This document shows, piece after piece, positions 11,700-22,852 of a stretch of DNA of 64,000 nt. This DNA is from Anagrus nilaparvatae (Eukaryota; Arthropoda; Insecta; Hymenoptera; Mymaridae). The translations under genes were made by a program, and so were the position numbers. Numbering within the stretch: position 1 is the stretch's first letter; each line of letters opens with the position of its first letter. The notes under the pieces were generated by a model. It searched no databases. It was given only the letters and a program-made list of their open reading frames with translations, and was not told the DNA's origin. Where the stretch lies: assembly GCA_022575985.1 (NCBI GenBank), contig JAKSXM010000007.1:33296501-33360500 (forward strand), read 5' to 3'.

Positions 11700-13000
11700 T
11701 TACATTAAATTTTTATTTATTGTTTACAAATATATTAAAGTTTAAAAAAAAAAAAGTTTTGTGGCGTAATTTTTGCGTAAGATAGGTGTACCTGTGTAAC
11801 TGAAAAAAAATTCGTTAGTTCTGTGCAGGATATATTGACTTAGGATAATCTAAAAAAAAATAAAAAAAATTATTAAGACTTAAAACACGTTCTTTCGGGA
11901 TGTAGTTGAGTTTTTTCAAAAAAATTAATTAGTTAAAATGGCGGCGACACAAAGTTAAAATGAAAAAAAAGTCTATAATTTTCGGGCAAAAGCAGTTGTA
12001 AAATTTTTTTGAGAACATAAAAAAGAACTCGATGACATCCCAAAATTATTACATTTATTAAGTTGCTTAGTAAGTTTAAATGGATGCAGAAGTTATCGCG
12101 CGATCGGGTACAAACTTTTTAAAAACGCTGTTTCAAGTAAAACGACGTTTAAGTTTTAAAATAATTTTTTCGGTACTTTTAGTCAGTAAATATTTTTTTT
12201 TTTTATTCGTTAGAGAAATTTATAACAAAAAACTGTAGATCATCAAAATTGAAATCGGTCACTTGTTTTTTAAAATGTCATTTTAAAAACACGGTACGTT
12301 TAATTAAAAGTAGCAAGAAGATCAAAAAAAGAATTTTTTATTATAAAATAGACTGGGGTTAAATAAAAAGAGTAAAATAATAAGAAAACGGAAATAATAT
12401 AAATTTAAAAAATTTTTTTAAACCTAAAGCACTTGAACATTTAGATACATGTTAAAAATCATAGAGAAGAGTTGAGAGACCGACAAAAAAATTATTTTGA
12501 AAATTTATAGATTCAGAGTACTTAATAATGAGTAAGTTTCATATTAAAAAATAGTTGTTAAAAAATGTACGTTAGAGTTATAATCTTTATATTTTGTTTA
12601 TATTATGTTCCTTCGCGTAAAAAAATCTAGCATTTGTAGAAAATTTTTTAATAACTCAAAGACTAGTATAAGATCTTTACTCAGTGAAGAATATTATATA
12701 ATCTTTACTTAAAAATATTTAATAAGGTAAAGTTAATTTTAAATTTGAAATTGTATAAAATTTTTATAAAATTGTAAAATATTGTAAATTTTTAGCCTTG
12801 ATAATGAAGACTGAAGGTCTTAGAAACGTGGGCAATTTATTGAAAAAATAAAGCAAATAATTGTTAGCTCAGAAATCAAATATTTTTATTTAATAGTTTT
12901 AGAGAAATCTCAATAAGAATGTGTAAAAACATAGTTTTTTAAATAAGAATAAAAATTTTTTTTTTATTACTTATAAGTTATCAGTGACTTTGGAGCGATA
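11700..13000. other. AT-rich DNA without recognised gene
   Basis: The run contains a GGCGGCGAC patch at 11940 and a diverged GTTTCAAGTAAAACGACG word at 12136 related to the motif described at 3020. No coding or structural RNA feature could be supported. Confidence 0.35.
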
Positions 13001-13002
13001 AG

Positions 13003-13321
13003 GTCTGTTCTTTTTTTCCCAAAAAATTAGAACTGGAGTTAAACAGAGAAAAAAAAATGTGCGCTCATTTCAAACATTTTATAGGTTAGATTGTATTTTA
13101 TTTAAATTTTTATTAATTTTTTTTTTTTAATAATAGAGTATTTACTGCTATCAATAAAAAGCTATATTAAACATGTTTTGACATTTAATTTTTAGTAAAA
13201 GAATTTTATCCCAAAAAAACGTTTTGCTTTTTGAATTACCGCCATGAAAAAGAACGCGCCTTCTGTTTAGTTTTACCCAGTTTTGCTCCAGGTTAACTTT
13301 TTTGGGATAAAAAGAACAGAC
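13003..13321. mobile_element. Small MITE with GTCTGTTCTTTTT termini
   Basis: The left end reads GTCTGTTCTTTTTTTCCCAA and the right end reads TTGGGATAAAAAGAACAGAC. GGAGTTAAAC on the left and CAGGTTAAC on the right extend the imperfect inversion. The length is 319 bp with no ORF. A clear target-site duplication was not found, so the superfamily is open. Confidence 0.6.
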
Positions 13322-13966
13322 TCATCTGCAGCTGATTTTACCCCTGCTGCTAGTCCGATTTGCTATTTTTTATCATTTTAGCACACCTAAATTTGACGTC
13401 ATAAACAATCGCGAATATTAGCAAAATTTGCTCATAATTTCACTGACCAGTTGCGAGATAATTTCTAACCACTTAACAATAGTTAAAAGATATGTAAGAT
13501 AATAATAGAGCCATACTTGTGAATTTGATAAAAATCACGTTTGAGGATGCGCGCAAAACAGGCCAAAAATATACTTAGAGGGGAGGATTTAAAAATGATT
13601 TTTTTTTACATACTCTTGATAGTTATATAAAGAAATTAATAAAAAAAATCGATTATTAAAAAAAATTAGGTAAAACAACCCTTAAATACCAAAGGATAAA
13701 GAAAATCGGAGGGAAGACTTTTTCGAAGGGGACCTTTTTTTCAGTAGAATGAATATGGAGTTATTTATTAACAATAATAATAACTGTTCATCCAGAAAAA
13801 TTAATATTTTTATTCACTCAATTTTTCACGAATAAAATATATTTCAAAAAATAATCATTCTATTAAGTTAGAAAATAATTTAGACTTTACGTTTCATGCT
13901 GTTTATGAAAACTGCATGTTAAACTTCTTAGTAACAACGGTCAGTAAAATTTATCAAAAAACGTTT

Positions 13967-14935
13967 GTAGTGCTCCTGAACAAAGGAAAGGGAGGAGCAT
14001 CTGACTCTCCGTTACTTTACAGACCACTATGTATGTTAAATACCATTGATGGAGAGCATGCTTCGGGCTAGACTAAGGCTAGCGATCGTGGAGGGTGGTG
14101 ATCTCTCCGAGGAACAGCACGGCTTTCGTGGAGGGCATTTAACCATAGATGCCATATGGCGTGTCGTGGATACCGCAATGGTAGAGAGAGAAAGGCCGCA
14201 CACGAACCGTGTGGACGTCTTACTGGAAACCTTGGATGTTAAAAGTCGCCTTCAATTCGGCTCGGTGTACCAGTCGGGACTACGAGAGTTCGAAGGGAGG
14301 TTCCTTTATCCCTGACATAACCTGCGAAGGAGTGCTTAGGAGCATCGGTGACTGGAGGGTGATGGATGGCTAAAATAATGAAAATGGTAGCGACCAAAAA
14401 TAAATCACCTTCGGGGTGTTAGAGGGAAACTCCCAACGACCTCCATACAAGAGACGTCCCCTAAATTGGAACGTGCCAAAGATAGACTAGGACAGATTAA
14501 GAATATCTTCGGATCGAGTCAGCGTCCATTCCCTCTTGGCGTGAAGGACTCACAGGTCCCGGAAATGCTACGAAGTCCTGAAAGCTGGAACAAAGTAGCA
14601 GAGTACTTTAGGGCCATTTTCTTGTCGAAAAAAGAGGAAGGCTTTCTATCGTAGAGAGTTTTCTAGGGGAAAGACAGCGGCCAGCTGTCTAGGCTGCGAG
14701 TCCTAAAATGAAGTAATACCTGAAAAGGGAGTCCCGGTTGGGGGCAAACAAGCGCAGGGGGGTTTAAAGTGTGTATTACCCAGTAAGAATCTGGGACGAA
14801 ATCGCCGACCGGATTGTATTATCTCCCAGTTGTATTTGTACTTGTACAACTGGGTGGTCATGGAAATTTGCGGGTCTTTAAGGCCAGCAAACACTCCATG
14901 GCTGATGCAAGATTCACATATTTACCTTTAAAAAA
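13967..14935 (+). pseudogene. R1-like LINE ORF2 remnant
   Basis: Much GC-richer than its surroundings. At 13967 it reads VVLLNKGKGG..., then SPLLYRPLCMLNTI, and after a one-base shift MESMLRARLRLAIVEGGDL, EEQHGFRGGHLTIDAIWRVV and LLETLDVKS (14046-14255). These are the start of the R1-clade reverse transcriptase: the 'YRPICLL' block, the 'QYGFR.GRST.DAI' block and the 'VTLDVKNAF' block. The palm core is deleted. A later frame (14466-14654) reads SPESWNKVAEYFRAIFLSKK, similar to C-terminal ends of R1-type ORF2. The remnant ends in an A-tract at about 14930, as expected for a LINE 3' end. R1 elements normally sit in 28S rDNA; none is visible here. Confidence 0.7.
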
Positions 14936-15148
14936 AAAAGGTTTTTCCGATGCAATTTTTAATTTGACAAAAATACAGTTGTAGGTTTTTTTGTGTCGAA
15001 AACATTATAGTACTATGCAAACAAAATATTCATGTATTATTATTTAAAAAGTTGTTTAAAATTAATTAAAGTATCTAGGAATTATAAGATTAAATTTTTT
15101 GATACAAAAAATTACAAAAACTTAAAAAATAAATCTTTTTCTTTTCAG

Positions 15149-15251
15149 GAAAGATTCAACAACGAAGGTTTCAGTAACTGAGGATAAAAAACCAAGCACT
15201 CAAGTTTTAGATGATGCTGGAGGTTGGTCGAAAGTAAGCAGCCGCCGTTAA
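15149..15251 (+). CDS. Probable terminal coding exon of an unidentified host gene
   Basis: A pyrimidine tract TCTTTTTCTTTTCAG gives a strong 3' splice site at 15148. The open frame that follows, after one split-codon base, encodes a low-complexity acidic/serine-rich tail ending in DDAGGWSKVSSRR and a TAA at 15249-15251. Codons are balanced and the composition is less AT-biased than the flanks. AATAAA-like signals follow at about 15332. The pattern is that of the last coding exon of a cellular gene. The upstream exons were not found: the DNA just upstream is a LINE remnant, so either a long intron holds these insertions or the exon is an orphan. The product cannot be named from 33 residues. 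Confidence 0.5.
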
Positions 15252-15794
15252 TTTTAAATAACATCTATCTTCAAAAATTAAATATTAATATGTAATCAAA
15301 ATCTTTTATTGTTTAACAAACACAATATGTTTAATAATAAATTTTATAAAAATTAATTTATAAATTTTAGCTTTTCTTAAAATTTTTTAGCCTTAAATAT
15401 TTTAAATTATAAACTAAACATTGTTAACTAGTAAGTCATTATAAATAATGAGAAGTCTGAGTAATGATAAAGATATATTGATAAGTAAAATAAAATATAA
15501 AATAAAAATAATTTTTTTATAATTTATAATTACGGTAAATTCCTTAAAAAATAAAAAATTACTATTATATAAAGCAAAAAACTAAAATTTTATATACAGG
15601 TAAATAAATATAATCTTGTATAACCATTGACGTTTATTAGAACTTCTATAAGCCTAAATTTAAACCAAACCGGCACAAGATGCATGGTCGGGTCTTCAAA
15701 AAGTGCTACTAAAAATAAGCCTTCACGTCAATTTTTAGCTTATAAGGTTCAGTCCTCGTTTTTTGGCGGCCATTTTTGTGTTTTGGACTTACAA
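15252..15794. other. Probable 3' UTR and AT-rich flank of the exon
   Basis: The exon is followed by AT-rich DNA containing AATAAATTTT at about 15332, which could serve as a poly(A) signal. No further coding sequence is visible. Confidence 0.35.
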
Positions 15795-17500
15795 AATTCA
15801 AATTTCCTGCCAAGTCACGTGACCAATTAAAAATCTGACCAAAAATTCAGATTCTGCGGGAAATTTTACTTAAGTATACCAATTTTTGTGTATTTTCTAA
15901 ATTTTGTGTCAATTTTACGAATTTTTAAATTTTTAAACAAAATACTAAAAACGATGTAGCCCTTGAGCCGGTAACACAAAAAAATGGTATGATCGATTAC
16001 CGCTTGTAAGGAAAAGAACTAAGCTATTTTGTACCTATAGAACCTGAATTTAATAATGCTGACCAAATTATTTGGTTACTAAGGGCTTTTCCAGCCTAAT
16101 TAAATTGTATTAGAAAACCGATTTTCTGGGTAAATTTAATATGGTCGGCATATGCCTAGATATACTTTAAATTTAAAAAAAATCCATCGGAAAACAAACG
16201 CCGACCACGTAGCATGGATAGAAAATGCAGAAAAATCAAATACTTTTGCTAATTTTTTGAAGGGAAAATAAGCCATTTACTTTTGGTCGGCTTTTTGCTT
16301 AGTCATTCCTTAACTATTTAAATTTAACATTTTTAATTACGCCGTCCTTTTTTGAAAGTTTTACTAATCTTTATGCACATGCACTTTTGTAAAATGCATT
16401 CATGAGAAAGGAAGTTATTTTTTTTTGGTCGGCAATTTTTTTTCATAATTAATAAAGTAATATTATATATTTTAAATGTAGGCCGAACAAATAAATTAGT
16501 TTCCTTAATCTCGCAACAATTTTTTACAGAAATAGAAAAGTTTTGAAAAATTTTATTTCTTGCAAAAATTTTTTTTATTTGGTCGGCACTTTCTTTTCTT
16601 ACTAATTATGATATAACTATATAGTAAAAAATATATGCCGTAAAAAAATTATGGATAAAATGATAAAAAATTGGATATCTTAACATTTTAAATTTATATT
16701 GCAATTTCTATAGTAACGCGTAATTTGATGTTGCCTATTTAATAATTTATTAAGTAAAAATGTTCAAATTTATAATTTCGTGTTACTATTTAACCCTTAC
16801 GGAATAAAAATTTTTACGAGCCGACCATTTTTGTTTTTTTACTGATGGAGTTGCAAGTACGCCATTTTGTGCAAATTTGACATAATTTGCAAACCATTAT
16901 TAAATGTGGATTTAAGTAATAAGTAAATATCCACTAAAAAAGGGTGTCATTATTAAAAATGTTGAATTTAAATAGTTAATGAATGACTGAGCAAAAAGCC
17001 GACCAAAAATAAATGACTTATTTTCCCTTCGGAAAATTAGCAAAAGTATTTGATTTTTCTGCATTTTCTATCCATGCTACGTGGTCGGCGTTTGTTTTTC
17101 GATGGCTTTTTTTTTAATTTAAAGTATATCTAGGCATATGCGGACCATATTAAATTTACCCATAAAATCGGTTTTCTAATACAATTTAATTAGGCTGGAA
17201 AAGCCCTTAGTAACCAAATAATTTGGTTGGCATTATTAAATTCAGGTTCTATAGGTACAAAATAGCTTAGTTCTTTTCCTTACAAGCGGTAATCGATCAT
17301 ACCATTTTTTTGTGTTACCGGCCCAAGGGCTAATGTTTTATTGATTTTTTCACGCTTCTAATCATTTAAAATTGATACGAAATTTTGAAAATACACAAAA
17401 ATTGGTATCCTTATGTAAAATTTTCCGCAGAATCCGAATTTTAGGTCAGATTTTTAATTGGTCACGTGACTTAGCGGGAAATTTGATATTTGTAAATAAT
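15795..17500. mobile_element. Large foldback element (1.7 kb palindrome)
   Basis: The left arm (about 15795-16345) and right arm (about 16960-17500) are inverted copies. The outer arms share TCACGTGACCAATTAAAAAT, the middle shares GATCGATTACCGCTTGTAAG, and the inner parts share CATGCTACGTGGTCGGCG. The spacer between (16345-16960) has repeated GGTCGGC words in both orientations. Divergence between arms is low to moderate. No transposase ORF, clean termini or target duplication was found. It is best described as a foldback-type non-autonomous element. Confidence 0.75.
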
Positions 17501-18099
17501 AAACTTTTAAGGGATACCCCCTCATTTTTTTATTGATTTTAAAAAATTTTTCAAATCATTTTATTTCAATCATTTTATTATCAAAGTTAACAATCTTTTT
17601 TTTTATATTATTAAACTATTATTAAACATTAAGAAAAAAGAAAACAAAATTATATTTGTTGCTTTGTTCATATTATAGGGGACGTCAAAGTAAAGCCTGA
17701 AAAAAACGGTTCCCATGATTGCGCCCCTTTAGGACAGCTGAAACTAAAAAACAGAATAGCATTAAGTTCTGTAAAGTATTCTCTGGAGTTGGTAGCAAAA
17801 TGAGGAAAAATTTTTTAAAATTGACCATTTGGTGGTCATTAAAAAAAAAAATTCGATTTTTGGGCCGAAAATCGACCATAAAATGATTTCTGGTGCATAT
17901 TAAGCTTGGTCCGAGGTACCAACTCTAGCTATAACTTTAATAAAGATAATGCACCAAGCTTTATGTCAATTGCTCAATTAGTTTTAGAGATATCGTGGGA
18001 ACCGTTTTCAAAAAGTCATTTTGAGAAAAACACGTTTAAAGATTTTTTTTTATTATTGATTAATATATTTCTTTTTTTAAGGTCTATAATACTTGCAAA
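17501..18099. other. Unassigned repeat-like DNA
   Basis: The stretch includes a short inversion (GACCATTTGGTGGTCATT near 17820) and, at 18023, GAGAAAAACACGTTTAAAG. No protein family was recognised. It may be part of an unidentified element with the segment at 18100-18260. Confidence 0.35.
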
Positions 18100-18260
18100 T
18101 AACTAGTCATAAGTTCTTGTACCATATATAAGTGCTTCAAAATCCAAATAAGCTTGTTTCTGTTTTTGCAAGGTCTGCTTTTTGCACATACGAGCCTCTT
18201 TTTTAGCTGCTTTTCTTGGTTTTTCGATAGATGAGTACGTCTAGAATCGTGTTTGATAGC
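18100..18260 (-). pseudogene. Basic coding remnant, possibly from a transposase
   Basis: The minus strand holds an open segment reading KPRKAAKKEARMCKKQTLQK, then QKQAYLDFEALIYGTRTYD. It is rich in lysine and ends in a hydrophobic/aromatic tail. This resembles highly basic N-terminal regions of Mutator-like transposases in insects, but the match is by impression only. No catalytic domain accompanies it. Confidence 0.25.
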
Positions 18261-18293
18261 GTTTTTTTATTTTTTATTTATTTATTTATTTAT

Positions 18294-19330
18294 GGGCGAT
18301 TATTTCTCAACCCGGCCACCCCCCTCTGTCCAAAAATGGTGGCAACTTAAAAAGATTTTGGTTTTCTCAAATTGACTGGAAAAGGGTCTAGTTTTTTATT
18401 CTCATTGGCCTTTTCAACTCTGTAAATCTACTGTGCCAATTTTAGGCACTGAGCGGCGGCAGGTCGACATTTTAAAAACAGAAAAATTGAAATAAAAGTA
18501 GATTAACGGTAAGTTTTTTGAAATTTTTTTCTCTTAAAAGTTGTTATTTATTAAAACAAAGAAAATGAGACCACTTGCGTGGTAATTGGTTGATTTTTTA
18601 AAAAGTTTTGTGGGTGCTATGTAGTTTTTAAAAATGGGTTAAAAACGGCTACTTTGACTGATGATATCTCTGAACCTACATATCCAAAATAAAAAAGTTT
18701 TAGTGCAAAATGGTAGTATTTTGATACATAATAAGTGTGCCAAATATCAAGGGATTTGATTGAGTAGTTTCGGATTTAGCAATTTTAAGGGTAATTCTGT
18801 GACAAATTTTGACCCATTTTTTTAAGAGAATTAATACCCGAAAATTGCTAAATCCGAACTACTCGATCAAATCCCTTGATATTTGGCACACTGTTTATGT
18901 ATCAAAAGACTACCATTTTGCACTAAAACTTTTTTATTTTGGATATGTAGGTTCAGAGATATCATCAGTCAAAGTAGCCATTTTTAACCCATTTTTAAAA
19001 ACTACATAGCACCCACAAAAGTTTTTAAAAAATCAACCAATTACCACGCAAGTGGTCTCATTTTCTTTGTTTTAATAAATAACAACTTTTAAGAGAAAAA
19101 AATTTCAAAAAACTTACCGTTAATCTACTTTTATTTCAATTTTTCTGTTTTTAAAATTCGACCTGCCGTCGCTCAGTGCCTAAAATGGGCACAGTAGATT
19201 TACAGAGTTGAAAAGGCCAATGAGAATAAAAAACTAGACCCTTTTCCAGTCAATTTGAGAAAACCAAAATCTTTTTAAGTTGCCACCATTTTTGGACAGA
19301 GGGGGTGGCCGGGTTGAGAAATAATCGCCC
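18294..19330. mobile_element. Near-perfect 1-kb hairpin element
   Basis: The element starts GGGCGATTATTTCTCAACCC and ends with its reverse complement at 19330. The arms are about 490 bp each (18294-18787 and 18841-19330), separated by only about 53 bp, and differ at very few sites. TTAT flanks both ends (18290-18293 and 19331-19334), a possible 4-bp duplication, although the left flank is itself a (TTTA)n run. No protein is encoded; an open frame at 18809-19009 is a by-product of the palindrome. High arm identity suggests a recent element or arm-to-arm conversion. Confidence 0.8.
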
Positions 19331-21773
19331 TTATATTTTTTTATATTTTTATTATTATTAATATAAGATAATATAATAAAATTAAATTTAAAAAAAAAAT
19401 ATATAAAAAAATATTGATATAAATTTATTAATATCTTAATATCTTAATATCTCAAAAACCATATTTTCCCCCAAAATTTTGTGTGTGCATTCTTAAGAGG
19501 TTTATAAACAATAAAAAAGAATAAAAAAATTTTCAATAAAAAAATTTAAGAAATGAGGGATACGCCTTAAAGCTGCTATATTTTGATCTAGAACTCTCAA
19601 AACGCAATAACCCAGTGGTTTATCTTTTTCATAGTAAACTTTGAAGTATCAGAAATGTTTTGAAACCTACTAGAGGATTTTTTATTTTAATCAAGGAAAG
19701 GAGGTAAAATCTGGTAGCAGTTTTTGAGGCAAGTAGCAGATACTTGATGTAAGTTGAATTTTGTTAAGAAAGGTGTCTAGTACCGAAGTAAACAACTTTC
19801 GTTGGTTGACAAAAGGGTGGGGGGCAGGGGGGGTGGAACTCATTGGGGGGGGGAGTTAAAAAAAAAATAACCTAAGCAATCGATAAATTACCATTTTTTA
19901 AGATAAAAACATTCATTGCAATTTTTCATAAAAATGCACCCCTTCCGAGTTACAGCGCAATGAAAAGTGTGATTTTTGCCAAAAAAATTTTTTATTTTTT
20001 TTAGTTTTTTTAATTTTATTTGAAATCTGGTAGAATTACAAAAAAAATTATATATTATTAATTTGAAGTATTTTCGTTGACAAAGACAGCGGTTTTTATT
20101 TTTTTTGTGTACGATTAATATTAAAGGAGATATGACAAGGCAAAAATGGTTGTTTAACGAAAAATCAAGAAACCGGATCGTTCTGGCGTAAATATCTGGA
20201 AAAATATTACTTTCACAAAAAAAATTATTCTCATCATTTTTTAAGATGATAAAATTGGGAAAATTTTGAGACCAGCTAGAACCGTTTAAAATAACCAGAA
20301 AAAAAGTTATGGGCAAAAAAAATTTTTTACCAAAATTTTTCATGCCAATTTTTTAGCGCCATCTGGTCTGAGTTGCTTCGAAAAAAAAATCCTTTGGTGA
20401 AAAGTCAGAACACATGTTCCTAAATATGTCCAGCAATTTTTGACCCTATCGGGTAATTATTGTTTATGTTTGGGCCTGACAAAGTTGGGTAAAATCGTGT
20501 ATTTTTTAAAACATATTCAGTTTTTGGCCAGCAGCCAAGTTTTTAAGCATTTATTTCAAATAAAACTTTAAACAGCCAAGTTTTTTAGCATTTATTTCAA
20601 GTTGTTTTTACTTCAAGTTTTTGTTAAAATTTTTCGTTTGCAAGCAGATTTGGCCGTTTAAAATTGCCTATTTTATGTTTACAACGGTAAATGCTCTTTT
20701 TTGTCGGGCGAAATTAAAGAAAAATGGCCGATCCAATTGAAATTTTGCATATGACATGAAATTTCGGCGTTAACCTTAGCTTTCAAATGGTTCATTGTGC
20801 ATCTCGTTATCATTAGCCAAAAAAAATTTATGGCCAAAATTCCTTTTTTTTTTTCAGCAATTCCAAACAATTTTTATACTTAATCCATTAGGTCCCTCTG
20901 TTTCGAAGTTTTATGAAAAATTTTCGTACAGTACCTTATGTTTACATGATAACTCAATAAAATGCTGCTATAAAATTTCAAATTCCGACTTTTCAGCTGT
21001 AAATTATCCGTAAAACCATAAGTAAGTAATAAAAAAGGTACAAAAATCAAAGGTTTGTGTTTTTTTCGTGTAAATATTTAATTTAACGGAAAATTTTTAC
21101 ACGAAAAATGTTTATAGGCAGGGGGGTTTTTTAGGCACGTTATTGGGGGGGGGGGCGGAATGAACTTAGAATTATTTCAATTTAGAGACTTAGAATTATT
21201 TGAGTTCAGATTTAGAAGTAAAAATTATTTTCAATTACGGACTTTGAATAATTTTGATTTAGGGAATTTAAAAAATTTAATTACGACTTTATTAAATGTT
21301 AATAATATGTTAACCTCTTTGATAATATGCCTCACAAAATAAACTATTAGAAGGTTGAAATATTCAAATCTATTTACTGGTAGATTTAGTTTATATTTTT
21401 TTTTTTTTTATTGTTTCATATAAAATGTATTTATTTTGTTTAGCATGTTCTTTTTAATTTATTTAAAATTTTAAATGCATGTTTAAAAAAAGGTGATGCC
21501 ATTGTGATATGCAATTCTACTATCAGAAGCAAAAATTTTTTTTAATTGAGTAAAACAAAGTATTGAAATGTAAAAATGTAAAAATAAAAATTTACATTTC
21601 TTGAAATGTAAAAATCTTAGATCAATACAACAAATAATATTATAAGAACTTCTTTTCTAAATAAACAATAAAACTAGTTTTGCGTATGCGTGTTCATGGT
21701 AACTATAAACTGCAACGAAAGTTAGTGTTCTTTACACGCATGCGCATAACTTCTTTTTTTGAATTCTCTTTTT
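19331..21773. other. Unassigned DNA with two G-rich tracts
   Basis: No gene was recognised. G-runs lie at 19816-19856 (GGTGGGGGGCAGGGGGGGTGG, then a nine-G run) and 21120-21153 (GGGGGG, then an eleven-G run). Both are potential G-quadruplex sites on the plus strand and lie about 1.3 kb apart in the same orientation. A 151-codon minus-strand open frame at 19888-20343 is K/F/N-rich and matches no family I recognise. Confidence 0.4.
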
Positions 21774-21777
21774 TTAA

Positions 21778-22848
21778 AGGACCCCGCACAAACCTTATGG
21801 GATTCGGGTTTCGGCGGAATTGGCTAAATTTTTGGTATGTTGTACATTTCGTCATCCTGAGCAAAAGTATCAATGGGCACAAAGCTCCAAAATGCTTTTT
21901 TCGGCTCGCACAAAGCTCCAAAGCTCCACTAACTCAACATTATTTACTATTGGAAATGGTCATATTTTATTTTTTAATGCATCTTTTGAAAAAGAAAAGT
22001 ATATAGTCTTACGTTTTTGTTGTCTCTGAATTCAAATCTGATGTCAGAAAAATTGTATTGACAGTTGACAGCTGTCAACTAGCTGTCAAACGGTAATTTA
22101 TAATTGGGATTTATGAAACCAACACACACATATGTTTTTGTTGTCGCTGAATTCAAATCTGATTTCAGGAAAATGATATTGACAACTGTCAACTAGCTGT
22201 CAAATGGTAGAAAGTAACCGGGATTTAAAAAATCAGCAAATATTTATATGCTTTTGTCGTCACTGAATTTAAATCTGCTGACAAAAAATTGATATTTAAA
22301 GTTGACAGCTGTCAATATCATTTTCCTGGCATCATATTTGAATTTAGCGACAACAAAAACATATATATATGTGCTATTTTCATAAATCCCGATTATAAAT
22401 TACCGTTTGACAGCTAGTTGACAGCTGTCAACTGTCAATATCATTTTTCTGACATTAGATTTGGATTTGAATTCAGCGACAATAAAAACATATATATATG
22501 TGCTATTTTCATAAATCCCGATTATAAATTACCGTTTGACAGCTAGTTGACAGCTGTCAACTGTCAATGTCATTTTTCTGACATCAGATTTGAATTAAGC
22601 GACCTCAAAAGCTTAAGACTATATACTTTTATTTATCAAAAGATGTATTAAAAAAATAAAATATGACCTTTTCCAGTAATAAATAATGTTGGATCTGTGG
22701 AGCTTTGGAGCTTTGTGGGAGCCGAAGAAAGCATTTTGGAGCTTCTTGCCCATTGAGACTTTTGCTCAGGATGACGAAATGTACAACATACCAAAAATTC
22801 AGCTGATTCGGCCGAAACCCGAATCCCATAAGGTTTGTGCGGGGTCCT
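21778..22848. mobile_element. TTAA-flanked palindromic element with internal 120-bp repeats
   Basis: The termini are AGGACCCCGCACAAACC and its inverse, with TTAA directly outside both ends (21774-21777 and 22849-22852). The outer arms, about 240 bp each, pair with one another. The core (about 22010-22620) consists of about five units of 115-125 bp arranged head-to-head about a centre near 22305. Each core unit carries copies of TTGACAGCTGTCAA, itself a perfect 14-bp palindrome, and a GAATTCAAATCTGA block. No transposase is present. The layout (arms plus inward-facing tandem repeats) resembles Foldback/Galileo-type elements, whereas the TTAA target fits piggyBac-type mobilisation. Confidence 0.8.
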
Positions 22849-22852
22849 TTAA

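Noticed and set aside
19888..20343. 151-codon minus-strand open frame
   Set aside because: Low-complexity K/F/N/I composition in AT-rich DNA, no recognisable domain and no splice or promoter evidence. It could not be supported as a gene.
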